Below are positions 11,558 through 19,697 of a stretch of DNA of 64,000 nucleotides, piece by piece. Under the pieces are notes generated by a model. The model did not search any database and was not told where the DNA came from. It saw only the letters and a program-made list of their open reading frames with translations. The stretch is from contig NC_088781.1 of NCBI RefSeq assembly GCF_958450345.1, positions 55,196,315-55,260,314 of the forward strand. Direction: 5' to 3'. The DNA comes from Calliphora vicina (lineage: Eukaryota; Arthropoda; Insecta; Diptera; Calliphoridae). The position numbers were made by a program, and so were the translations under genes. Within the stretch, counting starts at the first letter, position 1. The number at the start of each line of letters is the position of its first letter.

Positions 11558-14500
11558 TACTTTATGAAGTCGCAAATGAAAGATTACTAACGGAATGACA
11601 AACTAATATATTCTACTACCACCCATGGTGAAGGGTATAAAAACAATTAGAAACAATATAAACCAAATAAACTACATGAACATTTAAGTCTATAAATACT
11701 TAAAAAACTACTTTAAATATAAAACTCCAAATATAAACGTCTACGTCTGATACCGCAACTCATTTTCCTATGTTAATACACTCAAGTGTATGGAATTTAT
11801 CTATAGCAAAAAAAAAGATTTATAAATAAAAAAAGGTATTTAATAGCTTGGTCTACGCTTTCGAAAATCATGAGCAAATTGTTTTTATCAAAATAGCAAT
11901 AACAAAACCGAAATGACGATATCAATTGATCACAGCAATAAAACATTGACCCATAAACAATTAGTGAATTAAAAAAAAAATAAATAAATAAACAATTAAC
12001 AGGTGACAACAGTAGTGGTCAGAAGATTTTTGAAAGAATAAGAGAAAACAACCAAAAATAAAACATGTAAACGAATAGTCATTTAAAAGAAAGGGTGCGG
12101 TAATTCTAAAATAAACTACGGAAATACATGTTGTAATGCAAAGTATTTGCTAATAAAAATAGAATGAAAAAAAATAAAAGAGAAATAAAATAGAAAATAT
12201 TTGTTTTATAGAATATTTAGAATAATGACACAAAACACGATGTCTTTATGTGGTCTGTTTGTGGTTTAGCTATTAATTCAGCTAAAAGATTGTTTAAGGA
12301 TTAAAAATATAAAACTTTTCATATTATGAATAACTTGTAGATACAAACATTAGAGTTAATTTCAAAAATTGGATTTGCGGGTACAATTTTTCTGAAGGTT
12401 TTTGCGTAAATAAAAATAATGGCGTTTTTTTTTGAAACAACCAAAGACGCGCATTTTGAGCACATTTTTCTGTAAAGCAAAAACGGTTGAATATTTTGCA
12501 AATCTGATTTCACCAGTCGATTCTGCATCAAAAATTTATACAATTGACGTTTTTAAATCCTTAAAAATAGTTTAAGGATGATGATACCCGAAAAACAAAT
12601 GAAGTGGAGCCGGTACAGATTGACGAATCACCTTCTGCACACTAAATGATAACAACTGAAGTTGCAGAAGACATCAACGCAGCTAAGCCTTCAAAATCCA
12701 TAGTATCCATGCTGATGCCAAAACACCTTGTCGAGGCGGGGAGTCGAGTACTTGACAACGGTTTTTAACTTGCCAGTAAGTGGTGTAATTATGTATGGAA
12801 GATAGGTCGAGTGATCCCGTTATTTAAACCTAGGAAAATTGAGTTGTAGATAAAAAACTCAAAAGTAATATTTCCTTTAAAGAAATTGTAGTCTATGTGA
12901 AAAATGTGCATTTTTATGCAAGGTTTACAAAAAAATTCGTTTTTTAACTTGTGAAATATACAAAACCTTACTTTTTAAGCTAAAGTTTGAAACTTGCCCT
13001 CGTTATGATTGTTAAGTGATTAACAGTGCTCTGTTTACTAAAAATGGGTTGTGATCAAATGTTGGTTTTTATTAAATTTATCTTAACACACTTCCCATTT
13101 GGTCACATACGATTTCTTATGCTTCGGTTTATCGTAATGAATCCATTTTTAATTGCAAGTAATGATTCGGTGCAAAAATGTTTTTCTTTTATAACGTCTC
13201 TCAGCATTTAATTCGTATGGTACCCAATTTTCTTGCAAACGTTTTAAAATTGCTTTTGCAAGATCTTGTTGAGTTTGACAACAATCTTCATGGAGAATGC
13301 CTCCAATTCTTCTTCTTCAATTTTTTTTTGGCTTGGGCCATCTTTGCCTTCCCTGGCAAAATCAGCACATCTGAACCGCACAAACCATCTCTCGCTCATT
13401 GAAACCGATGGAACACATTCAACATAAGCGTTGAGTAATTGGTGTTGATGTTGGCACAAAATTCGACATTTTCGAAGCAAAACTTTGATATTTACACTAT
13501 AATTTTCAATAACTAAGTGAGAATAAATGACAGATATGTACCTACATTCAGGCACAATTTTTCTCTGAGTTAGAGGGGGTCAAAATTTTACATTTTGGCC
13601 AAACATGTGTTATTTCTCATCCATGTAACTTATTACCTATTGTTCTTAGCAAAATGCGTCCTAAATAGTTTAGATAGCTATTTTTTCAATCTTTCGAATA
13701 AAAAATATTTAAAAAAAAATAAAAAATGTTTAATAATTTTTTCAAAATGGGCCCTTTCTTTCTTAAAAGAATGATTAGATATTTTTCTTCAAGACCTATT
13801 TTGTCGCTTAGTGGGATGCGAGTTCGATATCTATCAAAATAATGTGCTGACGTTTTACATGTATTTTGTTTTTGCTACAATAACAAAATACTTGTTAAAT
13901 TTCCACTCAAAGTACTTGTTCGCTATAGAAAAACAGCACATAAATGTTTTGTAACTCAAGACATACAATTTTTGACTTTTTTCCAAAATGGGCCCTTTTC
14001 TATTTTTTGCTCAAAAGAAAGCTTAGGTCTTTTCCTTGAAGACCTTTTTAGTAGCTTAGTGGGATATGAGCGGGATAACTATCAAATAAATAACTGAAGA
14101 CATACAATTTTTTAATTTTTTCTGCAAATTCTAACTTTTTTTTCCAAAATTGGTCATTTTTTTAATTTTTTTTCTCAAAAGAAAGCTCTCCATTTCTTTA
14201 AGAGGTTTTTAGTTGCTTAGTGGGATGCGAGTTACAAAAATAAATGTTTTGTAACTCAGGATATACATTTTTAATTCTTGACCGATCATGTTAAAAAATT
14301 GTGTCTGAAGTACTATTCAATAGGTCTAACCCTGGTGCAAATTTTAACTCGATCGGAAGTCATCTATTTTAAAAGTTGGTTCACTTGACATTAAATCCCC
14401 CATATACATTTATATCAAATAATAGTTATTTGATTATATTACAAAAAATAAGAACATATTGGGTGTATGACTTAAAAATGTGTGATTTACAATAGATGAC

Positions 14501-17500
14501 ACACAGTGGTATAACAAAAATATGTACCTATTAATGAAATATTAAAAAAATTAAAATTTTTTAATTGAATAGTTAGATATTTGGAAAAGATTCCATTGTA
14601 TTGTCAACAAGTGTACATACACATCTGCTCAAAATAATAGATACACCAAAATTTTTTTTTTAAAAACGAAAAAAAATAATGGTATATTGTAAAATTATAA
14701 AAAAAATTCAGTCGATTTTTATTTATAGTTAAAAGGAGAGTAAAAAACAAAAACAAAATATTTCATAATTAATAATAAATATTATAAAGTAAATTAAATT
14801 TCTTAAATTTCGAAAAATTTGGTGCTCATAATAATAGATACATTTTTAAAAATTCTTATTAAACAAAAGCTAATAAATTTTATCTTAAAAAAATTAGTTT
14901 ATTATTAAAGTAAAGCTAGTATCCAGTATATCCACCTTTGTTTTGTAAAACTTTCTCCACTCTTCTGGGCATACTGGATATCAAGTTCTGACACTTCTCC
15001 AATGGAATCTCGTACCATATTTTTTGCGTTTTCTCCCATAAATCGTCTTTATTTTTGAAAACTTCCTTCGAAAGCCTTATCTTTAATTCACTCCACAAGT
15101 TTTCTATTGGGTTTAAATCAGGGGATTGGCTGGGCCAGCTTAAAACAGGTACGTTATTCTCCAAGAACCAGTTTTTAACTAATCTTGAACTATGTTTTGG
15201 GTCGTTGTCCTGCTGGAATGTCCATATTAATGGCATATTTTCCGATGCATATGGAAGCATTACGTTTTCCAATATGTCTCTATACCCACTAGCATTCATG
15301 GTATCTTCTATTCGGAATATCGGACCAACACCATTCCATGAAAAGCAACCCCAAACCATTATGTTTCCCCCGCCATGTTTTACCGTCTTTTTTGTAAATT
15401 TAACGTGGAATTCTTTTCCTTTTGGTCGGCGTACATTTCTTTGGCAGTCGTTTCCAAACAAATTTATTTTTGTTTCGTCGCTCCATAAAATATTTCTCCA
15501 TTTTTTTTCGCCTTCACACCCGGACCATTGTAAGTGCTCTTTAGCAAATTCTAATCTTGTCTTGATATTTTTTTGGCGCATTAGTGGCACTTTTCTGGCA
15601 ATTCTTCCCGGCAATTTAGCTTGTAAAAGACGACGACGAACTGTTTGTGGACTGATTTCGTTACATAGCTCCGCAGAAATAGCTTTCGATGATATGAAAG
15701 GGTCTTTTTTAACCATAAGGACGATCCGCCTATCTGTTTCTTGACTGGTTTTCTTTGGTCTACCGCGAGTTTCTCTTTTTTGTTTTTTAGATAAAGCATT
15801 TTGGACAAAATGTAAAGATCTTCCTATGCTCTTTGCTATTTCCCGTAATGATTTTCCTTGATTTCTCATCGTTTGAACAATTTTTTTCTCATCTTCGGTA
15901 CAATGATGATTTCGTCCCATTTTCTTCAAAAGAGTCCTATTTTTTATAAAATTGTTGCTAAAATTTAAATTATACTTACTGTTTCACGTAAATAGGAACA
16001 AAAAATTGCACAAAAAAAAAATTGTATATAAACAAATTACAAATTACTGATGTGTATCTATTTTTATGAGCAAATAATTTTTTGTAATTCAAATAAATTC
16101 GTTTTTAAAAATCAACATGAAAGCAAATAGTTGCCAGATTTTTGACTGACATGACATTGCCAGATAGAAATTTTAATAATATGATGTATTCTTAACGCTT
16201 GCGAGGAAATTTTCAATGTTACCGCCATTTAAATTTTTTCCAATTAGGTGTATCTATTATTTTGAGCAGATGTGTATATACCACTAGGGATCCTACAAAT
16301 TGTTTTTGTTAATTTTCTGGAAATGTTTGTCGGGAATTTCTTCATAAGTTTTCTTCTAAAAGTTACTATTTTCAGATTCGTTTGGATTTGTTGCTAATTT
16401 AATCATTCTATTATATCCATAGATTTTTTCGGTTCTAGCCACCGATAGTCAGTTGGCAAAGTATTACAGTTGAAATAACTAAATTTTTTTTACTTAACTC
16501 AAGCCACAGCAGAAAAATTTGGTTATTAAGAATGAATCTAATTTAAAGTTTATGCTCTTAAAGGAATTATTAAGATGCATAACATTACAACTTTTAGGGG
16601 TATTCAATGCATACTATTCATATTTAGTGAAAATAATAACAATAATAGTGGTTCAAATTTGTTATTTACAATCAGATATTAAAAATCTATAAACTACACG
16701 TTTTATAGATTTAACATAGTCGAAATTCATAAGTTTTTTAATTAAACAAAGAATTTATTGATTTTATACTGATTAAAACTACGACTGGGCAATACCTATA
16801 AAATGCCGCTATTAAATTAGAAACCCTTATAAAGGCTGGATTAACATTGTACAACCAAATATAGTTATTTTATACTTCTTTTAAAACTCTGGTACAATTT
16901 TAAGTCAATTTATTCGAAAACATTTTATGGTTATTGGTTTCATTTACTGTTAAAAAATTCCCGCAAATGAAACGATTTTTTAATTTCCTCTCGGGAAAGA
17001 AAAAAGTCCGGGAAATTAGGAACCCTAATTACCACTCATATATAAACTTCTTTTCCAAGGCTATTCCCAAGGTTTTTGATTTTTCAAAATATTAAAAAAA
17101 ATACCTAAATGAGACTACAATTGTTATAGACTGAATTTTTCCCAAAAAATTTACATATAATGAGCTAATAAAGTTTTCACCATATTTAAGCATTATGACA
17201 GTATTTGTATTTAAAATAAACACAAACAATACCGGCTGATGAGGCCTCCCGAAACCAAAAATATAACAACAACAAATATTTAGTGCATACTAGACACTTA
17301 AAAAAACACAAAAACAATAACAAAATATAATAAAAAAAAGAAACAATGTTGTTGTTGCCCCCCTCAGAAGAAAAGTGTTTTGTATATGTGTATCCAACAA
17401 ACACACAAATGTATTTTTCATCCTACTTTTTTTTTACCAAATATTGATTTTTTTTCTACTTTCGTGCTCTACATTTTTTCCTTAAAAGACAAGAATCTAA

Positions 17501-17835
17501 ACATTTGTTACATAAACATGACAAAACATGATTTTTTAAAAATTGATATTTAATACCAGAAAAGTTAATAAGAAATCTTTGATTAAACAATAACTGCAAA
17601 CGACATGTGTGCCGGTATCATAAAAATTATATAATTATCTAATTTACAAGAGAATCTTTTAAACAAAACCCCATTAGTTATGTATGCGTGTGTTTTGCCA
17701 TGATAATTTTCATTTTGGCCGATTTCTGCTTACCTGACTGCCCAAAACCACAATTTGCGGCAATTGTATGGAATCCGAGCCAACTGTATTGAATACATCT
17801 TGCAGCTTATTAATCACCGGTATTAATGCCTCCAT
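5763..17835 (-). CDS. Drp1: Drp1, dynamin-related GTPase of mitochondrial and peroxisomal fission (7 coding exons)
   Basis: Coding exons in reading order are 17835-17734, 11091-10947, 10873-9757, 9704-9347, 9275-9041, 6115-5904 and 5819-5763. Every junction has GT donor and AG acceptor and the phases fit, giving 2226 nt and 741 residues, close to the length I recall for Drosophila Drp1 (about 735). Seen: G1 loop GSQSSGKSS at residues 32-40, switch T59 in GTGIVTRRP, DLPG at 145-148, TKLD at 214-217 and NRSQ at 245-248. The middle/stalk domain follows, then a glutamine-rich variable region and a C-terminal GED ending in ETHMW. Known for the family: it is recruited from cytosol to mitochondria, assembles as spirals and uses GTP hydrolysis to constrict the outer membrane. 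No frameshift or stop is seen, so the gene appears functional. The 6.6-kb first coding intron is full of transposons. Confidence 0.97.
5904..6115 (-). CDS. Drp1: Drp1 coding exon 6 (GTPase effector domain)
   Basis: 212 nt, reading (G)AA-CGT... as ERLIKSYFYIVRKSIQDSVP and on to GDMLK. This is the core of the GED, which folds back on the stalk and stimulates GTP hydrolysis on assembly. It lies 2.9 kb from exon 5 across an intron with a DINE-1-like repeat and a dead LINE. Donor GTATGT. Confidence 0.96.
6192..6730 (-). mobile_element. DINE-1/INE-1-like element (Helentron type), minus orientation
   Basis: Read on the minus strand it begins near a CACCTTCGTGAGAGGGTA hairpin-like end. It then has CGACCCTATAAAGTATATA, a block close to GAGTCGATTAAGGCATGTCC and CGTCTGTCTGTTG, and ends with the hairpin TTCGGCAGAGCCGAA and ACTTGTTTAA. 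The TATAAAGTATATATATTC / GAGTCGAT / CATGTCCGTCTGTC order is the one I remember from Drosophila INE-1, a non-autonomous Helentron. The middle is poly-A/T rich. It sits in the intron between Drp1 exons 5 and 6. Confidence 0.7.
7192..7510 (-). repeat. Composite interspersed repeat with DINE-like tail
   Basis: 7192-7230 is the reverse of the AAAGAAAGCTTAGGTCTTTT unit repeated at 13.7-14.3 kb. 7310-7378 matches 14338-14402 (CGATCGGAAG, TTCACTTGACAT, AAATCCCCCATATA). 7420-7450 carries the DINE-like CAGATAGACGGACATGGCT. Boundaries are not clear. Confidence 0.5.
7700..8990 (+). pseudogene. Decayed non-LTR retrotransposon (RT region) in Drp1 intron 5
   Basis: Three frames together show LINE ORF2 character. 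7730-7765 gives YARSHRDWRKYCR. 7905-8105 gives ITEHEVREALEKVKS and later a FPLPWKTAAVL block, which is RT motif 1 context. 8360-8500 gives DFPDLLHKNIN, LEWTSCNLLTVNHSKT and AILFAP, followed by HLKYLGV. 8895-8980 gives LPTTFRLKDDAFIRKCNEF, like a LINE C-terminus. Many stops and frameshifts. A Jockey/CR1-like clade is likely but not proven. Confidence 0.7.
9041..9275 (-). CDS. Drp1: Drp1 coding exon 5 (variable region end, approach to GED)
   Basis: 235 nt. The exon opens with NHVNDNSAPSHPNNWLSNIL, matching in kind the fly HSSNATAPSWLSNML region, and ends DKEQKDCDVI plus the G of Glu. Acceptor ATTTCAG, donor GTAAGT. The RRLTDKEQKDCDVI block marks the entry to the GTPase effector domain. Confidence 0.93.
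9347..9704 (-). CDS. Drp1: Drp1 coding exon 4 (end of middle domain and Gln-rich variable region)
   Basis: 358 nt. It begins with A completing AGA (Arg), reads FPKLHEKIVDVV and continues to HPDFHKDAALVPSLL, then turns into a low-complexity stretch with several Gln runs before the donor GTAAGT. In mammals the corresponding variable (B insert) region is alternatively spliced and regulates membrane binding; here it is a single continuous exon. Confidence 0.95.
9360..9525 (-). repeat. CAG/CAA repeats coding for Gln runs in the Drp1 variable domain
   Basis: Four Gln runs (6, 3, 8 and 8 residues) encoded by mixed CAA and CAG, broken by YM and RE. The mixture of codons argues for slow expansion rather than a pure unstable repeat. 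Fly Drp1 also has a Gln tract here, so the position is conserved while length differs. Confidence 0.9.
9757..10873 (-). CDS. Drp1: Drp1 coding exon 3 (most of GTPase domain and middle domain)
   Basis: 1117 nt. The exon starts with GC completing the Gly codon, then T-M-N-L-E-E-W. It carries G3 (DLPG), G4 (TKLD), the NRSQ guanine-binding loop and the stalk region through EVQQEML, and ends with AG of a split Arg codon before GTAAGT. This is the best conserved part of the protein and the strongest evidence for the gene. Confidence 0.97.
10947..11091 (-). CDS. Drp1: Drp1 coding exon 2 (G1 completion and switch I)
   Basis: 145 nt, phase 0 in and 1 nt over at the end. It supplies SSGKSS, then the switch region with RGTGIVTRRP (T55 and T59) and ends at ...NRSAEN with the first base of a Gly codon. 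Acceptor is TTTGCAG, donor is GTATAT, weaker than the GTAAGT type used elsewhere in the gene. Confidence 0.95.
11239..11642 (-). mobile_element. Partial DINE-1-like element with expanded microsatellite
   Basis: Has CGCCGAATCTTATACACCC at one end, ATACAGACAGGCATTTC in the middle and GGTGAAGGGTATAA at the other end. A TAA repeat replaces the usual TATAAAGTATATAT segment. It lies just inside the first coding intron of Drp1, about 150 bp upstream of exon 2. Confidence 0.6.
11484..11556. repeat. (TAA)n microsatellite, about 24 units
   Basis: An uninterrupted TAA repeat of about 73 bp. Read on the minus strand it gives a false poly-Tyr ORF. Confidence 0.95.
11643..12657. other. AT-rich part of Drp1 intron 1
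   Basis: No coding or structural feature recognised. ORFs at 11797-12009 and 12319-12543 (minus) have random composition. Confidence 0.5.
12658..12846 (+). pseudogene. LINE reverse transcriptase fragment
   Basis: One frame with a single stop reads EVAEDINAAKPSKSIVSMLM, PKHLVEAGSRVLDN, then VWKIGRVIPLFKPRK. The VWKxGRVIPLxKPxK block is RT motif 1 of Jockey/R1-type LINEs and the preceding text the usual SKAxGPDGxSMLMxK region, with GPDG lost. Only about 63 codons remain. It lies in Drp1 intron 1, antisense to the gene. Confidence 0.75.
13060..13545 (-). pseudogene. Mariner transposase N-terminal fragment
   Basis: Minus strand with ATG near 13469 (MSNF in other copies). The helix-turn-helix region is recognisable as RFRCADF and EELEAFSMK with KIVVKLNKILQK in place of CQTQQELAKSL. 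Further on (13080-13140) WIHYDKPKHKKSYVTKWEV is the usual region after the DEKWI motif. Same family as 29.8-30.9, 55.4-56.6 and 63.8 kb. Frameshifted and cut off before the second and third catalytic residues. Confidence 0.75.
13740..14412. repeat. Three degenerate tandem units plus tail, Drp1 intron 1
   Basis: Units starting near 13744, 13983 and 14138 share CAAAATGGGCCCTTTCT, CTCAAAAGAAAGCTTAG and GCTTAGTGGGATGCGAG. The tail 14330-14412 (CTCGATCGGAAGTCAT, CTTGACATTAAATCCCCCAT) recurs near 7310-7378. Internal tandem repeats with a fixed tail suggest an unclassified non-autonomous element. Confidence 0.6.
14459..14500. repeat. Mariner terminal-repeat fragment
   Basis: ATTGGGTGTATGACTTAAAA followed by ATGTGTGATTTAC matches the ends of the mariner copies at 29799 and 55424. 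No transposase sequence is attached on this side. Confidence 0.55.
14620..14647 (+). repeat. Tc1-like left terminal inverted repeat
   Basis: Begins CACATCTGCTCAAAATAATA directly after a TA. Perfectly matched by 16247-16274 in inverse. Confidence 0.93.
14916..15929 (-). CDS. Tc1-like DD34E transposase, full length
   Basis: 337 residues, usual for Tc1 transposases. Two helix-turn-helix units occupy about residues 8-50 and 62-112, joined by the AT-hook-like RGRPKK at 55-60. Catalytic residues: D151 in LWSDETK, D241 in FQQDNDPKH and E276 in SPDLNPIENLW, with exactly 34 residues between the last two. Glycine-rich box HGGGNIMVWGCFS is at 185-197. The enzyme cuts and pastes the element through its terminal repeats at TA sites. 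No stop or frameshift is seen, so it could still make protein. The start is the first ATG (MKKMGRNHHC), which matches the usual position just before helix 1. Confidence 0.96.
   Translation of the reverse strand: MKKMGRNHHCTEDEKKIVQTMRNQGKSLREIAKSIGRSLHFVQNALSKKQKRETRGRPKKTSQETDRRIVLMVKKDPFISSKAISAELCNEISPQTVRRRLLQAKLPGRIARKVPLMRQKNIKTRLEFAKEHLQWSGCEGEKKWRNILWSDETKINLFGNDCQRNVRRPKGKEFHVKFTKKTVKHGGGNIMVWGCFSWNGVGPIFRIEDTMNASGYRDILENVMLPYASENMPLIWTFQQDNDPKHSSRLVKNWFLENNVPVLSWPSQSPDLNPIENLWSELKIRLSKEVFKNKDDLWEKTQKIWYEIPLEKCQNLISSMPRRVEKVLQNKGGYTGY
16247..16274 (-). repeat. Tc1-like right terminal inverted repeat
   Basis: Ends TATTATTTTGAGCAGATGTG directly before TA. Inverse of 14620-14647 without mismatch. 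Confidence 0.93.
16275..17733. other. Rest of Drp1 intron 1
   Basis: AT-rich. A small palindrome AAATCTATAAA...TTTTATAGATTT is near 16684-16713. 16980-17028 carries one end of a CCCGGG-type element. ORF 17186-17404 (minus) is not convincing. Confidence 0.5.
16940..17028. mobile_element. Fragment of CCCGGG-type hAT-like MITE
   Basis: Contains ATTCCCGC, CTCGGGAAAG and TCCGGGAAATTAGGAACCCT, the same ending (inverse TAGGGTTCCTAATTTCCCGG) as the element at 37082-37690. Left boundary and target duplication not found. Confidence 0.5.
17734..17835 (-). CDS. Drp1: Drp1 coding exon 1 (start codon, first half of P-loop)
   Basis: 34 codons from the ATG (cat at 17833-17835) to the Gln before the donor GTAAG. 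It encodes the N-terminal helix and the first beta strand ending in VVLGSQ. The intron falls inside the G1 motif, so GSQ comes from this exon and SSGKSS from the next. The start is fixed by the MEALIPVI opening known from fly and human Drp1; the context before the ATG is A-rich (aaagaaa), usual for flies. Confidence 0.96.
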
Positions 17836-18010
17836 TTTTCTTTATTTTTTAATTAAATTTCTTGGGTTTTTCTTTAGCACTTGTTTAAAATATCATTTAC
17901 GATTTTGACGTATAAAAAATTGCAAAACTCAGATTTTGCAAACTTAATTTTTTCACGCACTTTACTGCACCCCTTGTTTAATGGATTATGAAAACGAGAA
18001 CTTTCTTTAG
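17836..18010 (-). promoter_or_regulatory. Drp1 5' leader and probable promoter-proximal DNA
   Basis: The DNA upstream of the Drp1 ATG is AT-rich and free of coding features. I found no convincing Inr with correctly spaced DPE or TATA box, so the start site is not placed. A leader continuing without a further intron is assumed, not shown. Confidence 0.3.
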
Positions 18011-18996
18011 CGATTTTATCACAATTTGTTTAAAACGAAGTGCTATAACTAATAAAAGCACTTGTCTTTATTTTGAAAGAAAAATTTCTGTTTTTTATTT
18101 AATTAATTTGCAATTTTTCAAGAAATATTTTATTAATCACCAAGCTAAAGAATTTGATTTTTCGTTGACTGCTCTTTTGCAAATTCTCATCACACTGTTG
18201 GAATTTTGGGTCCTAACAAGCAGAGTTGTAAAATTGGGTATTAAAAGTACTACTTGTTCTAATAAGAAAGAAATGTTTATTTTTAAAAATTTGAATATAA
18301 ATTAAGATAAAAACATGTTATAAATAATAAAAAATATTAGATTTATATTTTTAAATAAATTTGTTTAATTGTTACACATAGACTAACAATTATTAATATT
18401 ACCTTTGCAGCTGTGTTTATTTAACATAATTAAAACAGGCTGATTCAAATGTAAATAAATAAAGCTTTTAAAATATGTTTAGAAATTTAAAAAATACGTT
18501 ATTTTAAAAACACAAAAAATAGTAGATGATATATTAACTAAGTTTTTGCCATAAAGTCAAGCAATTGACTTATCCAATGTGACCATTATCTGAATCAAAC
18601 CTAACTTTCAGATTTTCTCAAATAACAAAACATTTGCAATATCAGTTAGAAACCATTAATTTGTGTAATAGTTAGGAGAGTAGAATGAAAAAAACACAAA
18701 AATAGCAACTGGTATTTTAAGAAAAATTTTCGCATTCATAAACTAAAATTAAATTTTTTGGACCTATCCACTTCTGGTTTTTTACTAATAGCGGATTTTT
18801 AGTTTTGAGGTAAATTTAAAATTAAAACAAAATTTTATCTAATCACATAGCTAGGATCAAACAAAAAATATTGATTTGTATGCCTGCAATATGTTCTGAA
18901 TTGTTTTGAAAAGGCAAATATTAAAAACCGCATTTTTGGAATTTTTTATATGTTTTTTGGGATTTCTAGAATTTGCAATCACAAATCTCTAAACTT
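18011..18996. other. AT-rich DNA upstream of Drp1
   Basis: No supported feature; the 105-codon ORF at 17988-18305 has random composition. Confidence 0.45.
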
Positions 18997-19050
18997 ATTT
19001 CATTTCAATTCGAAATGTTATACTAGAAACATTTCGAATTGAAATGAAAT
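18997..19050. repeat. Perfect 23-bp hairpin
   Basis: Arms 18997-19019 (ATTTCATTTCAATTCGAAAT...) and 19028-19050 are exact inverse copies around an 8-nt loop. Could be a tiny MITE or a structured RNA; nothing decides between them. Confidence 0.85.
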
Positions 19051-19181
19051 CTTTGGAAAATGGAAGATATCTAGTTTGAGATATGCTTTGTTCAAGGTCT
19101 TGTTTTGATGAGAAACGGATTAAACTTTTAAAACTTGTATTTATTGGTTTTAATATGAGATACAAAAATTTAAAATCTGAC

Positions 19182-19327
19182 TAACGCCGGGGGAAACTTA
19201 TCAATATTTTAAACATAGTTAAGGCATAAACAATGTTTAAATATATTTTTTTCATACAAAAAAAAATATTTAAACATTGATTAAGCTTAACTATGTTTAA
19301 AATTTTGATAAGTTACCCGGCCTAACA
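19182..19327. mobile_element. Small foldback MITE
   Basis: Left arm CCGGGGGAAACTTATCAATA followed by TTTTAAACATAGTTAAG and AATGTTTAAATAT; the right arm (to CCGGCC at 19317-19322) is its near-perfect inverse. About 140 bp. Its right half was later included in a tandem duplication. Confidence 0.65.
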
Positions 19328-19697
19328 GTTATAATGTTTTAACAGTTTTATTTCAGATATCTAGTAACATCTAGTGACTAATATACAATTTAACCTGAAT
19401 AAAACCAACCTAATGGGAATTGCAAAATTCTGGATAACTTTACATTTGATATGGCAATTGAATTTTTTAAATATATTTTTTTCATACAAAAAAAATATTT
19501 AAACATTGATTAAGCTTAACTATGTTTAAAATTTTGATAAGTTACCCGGCCTAACAGTTATAATGTTTTAACAGTTTTATTTCAGATATCTAGTAACATC
19601 TAGTGACTAATATACAATTTAACCTGAATAAAACCAACCTAATGGGAATTGCAAAATTCTGGATAACTTTACATTTTATATGGCAATTGAATTTTTG
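19236..19697. repeat. Two-copy tandem duplication, unit about 229 bp
   Basis: The segment starting TTTAAATATATTTTTTTCAT and ending TGGCAATTGAATTTTT occurs twice in a row. Between copies I see only an A-run length change and one T/G difference, so it is recent. Confidence 0.9.

Larger units (their letters stand above)
14620..16274 (-). mobile_element. Complete Tc1-like DNA transposon in Drp1 intron 1
   Basis: 1655 bp between TA dinucleotides (14618-14619 and 16275-16276). The outermost 28 bp at 14620-14647 and 16247-16274 are perfect inverted repeats beginning CACATCTGCTCAAAATAATA. A related inner copy (GCTCATAATAATAGATAC at 14823 and its inverse near 16052-16076) lies about 200 bp inside each end, an IR/DR layout like Minos or Sleeping Beauty type elements. 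The transposase frame is intact. Perfect ends and an open frame indicate a young insertion. Confidence 0.93.

Noticed and set aside
11387..11575. ORF with a long Tyr run
   Set aside because: Translation of a (TAA)n microsatellite.
15055..15744. 229-codon plus-strand ORF
   Set aside because: Antisense shadow of the Tc1 transposase gene.
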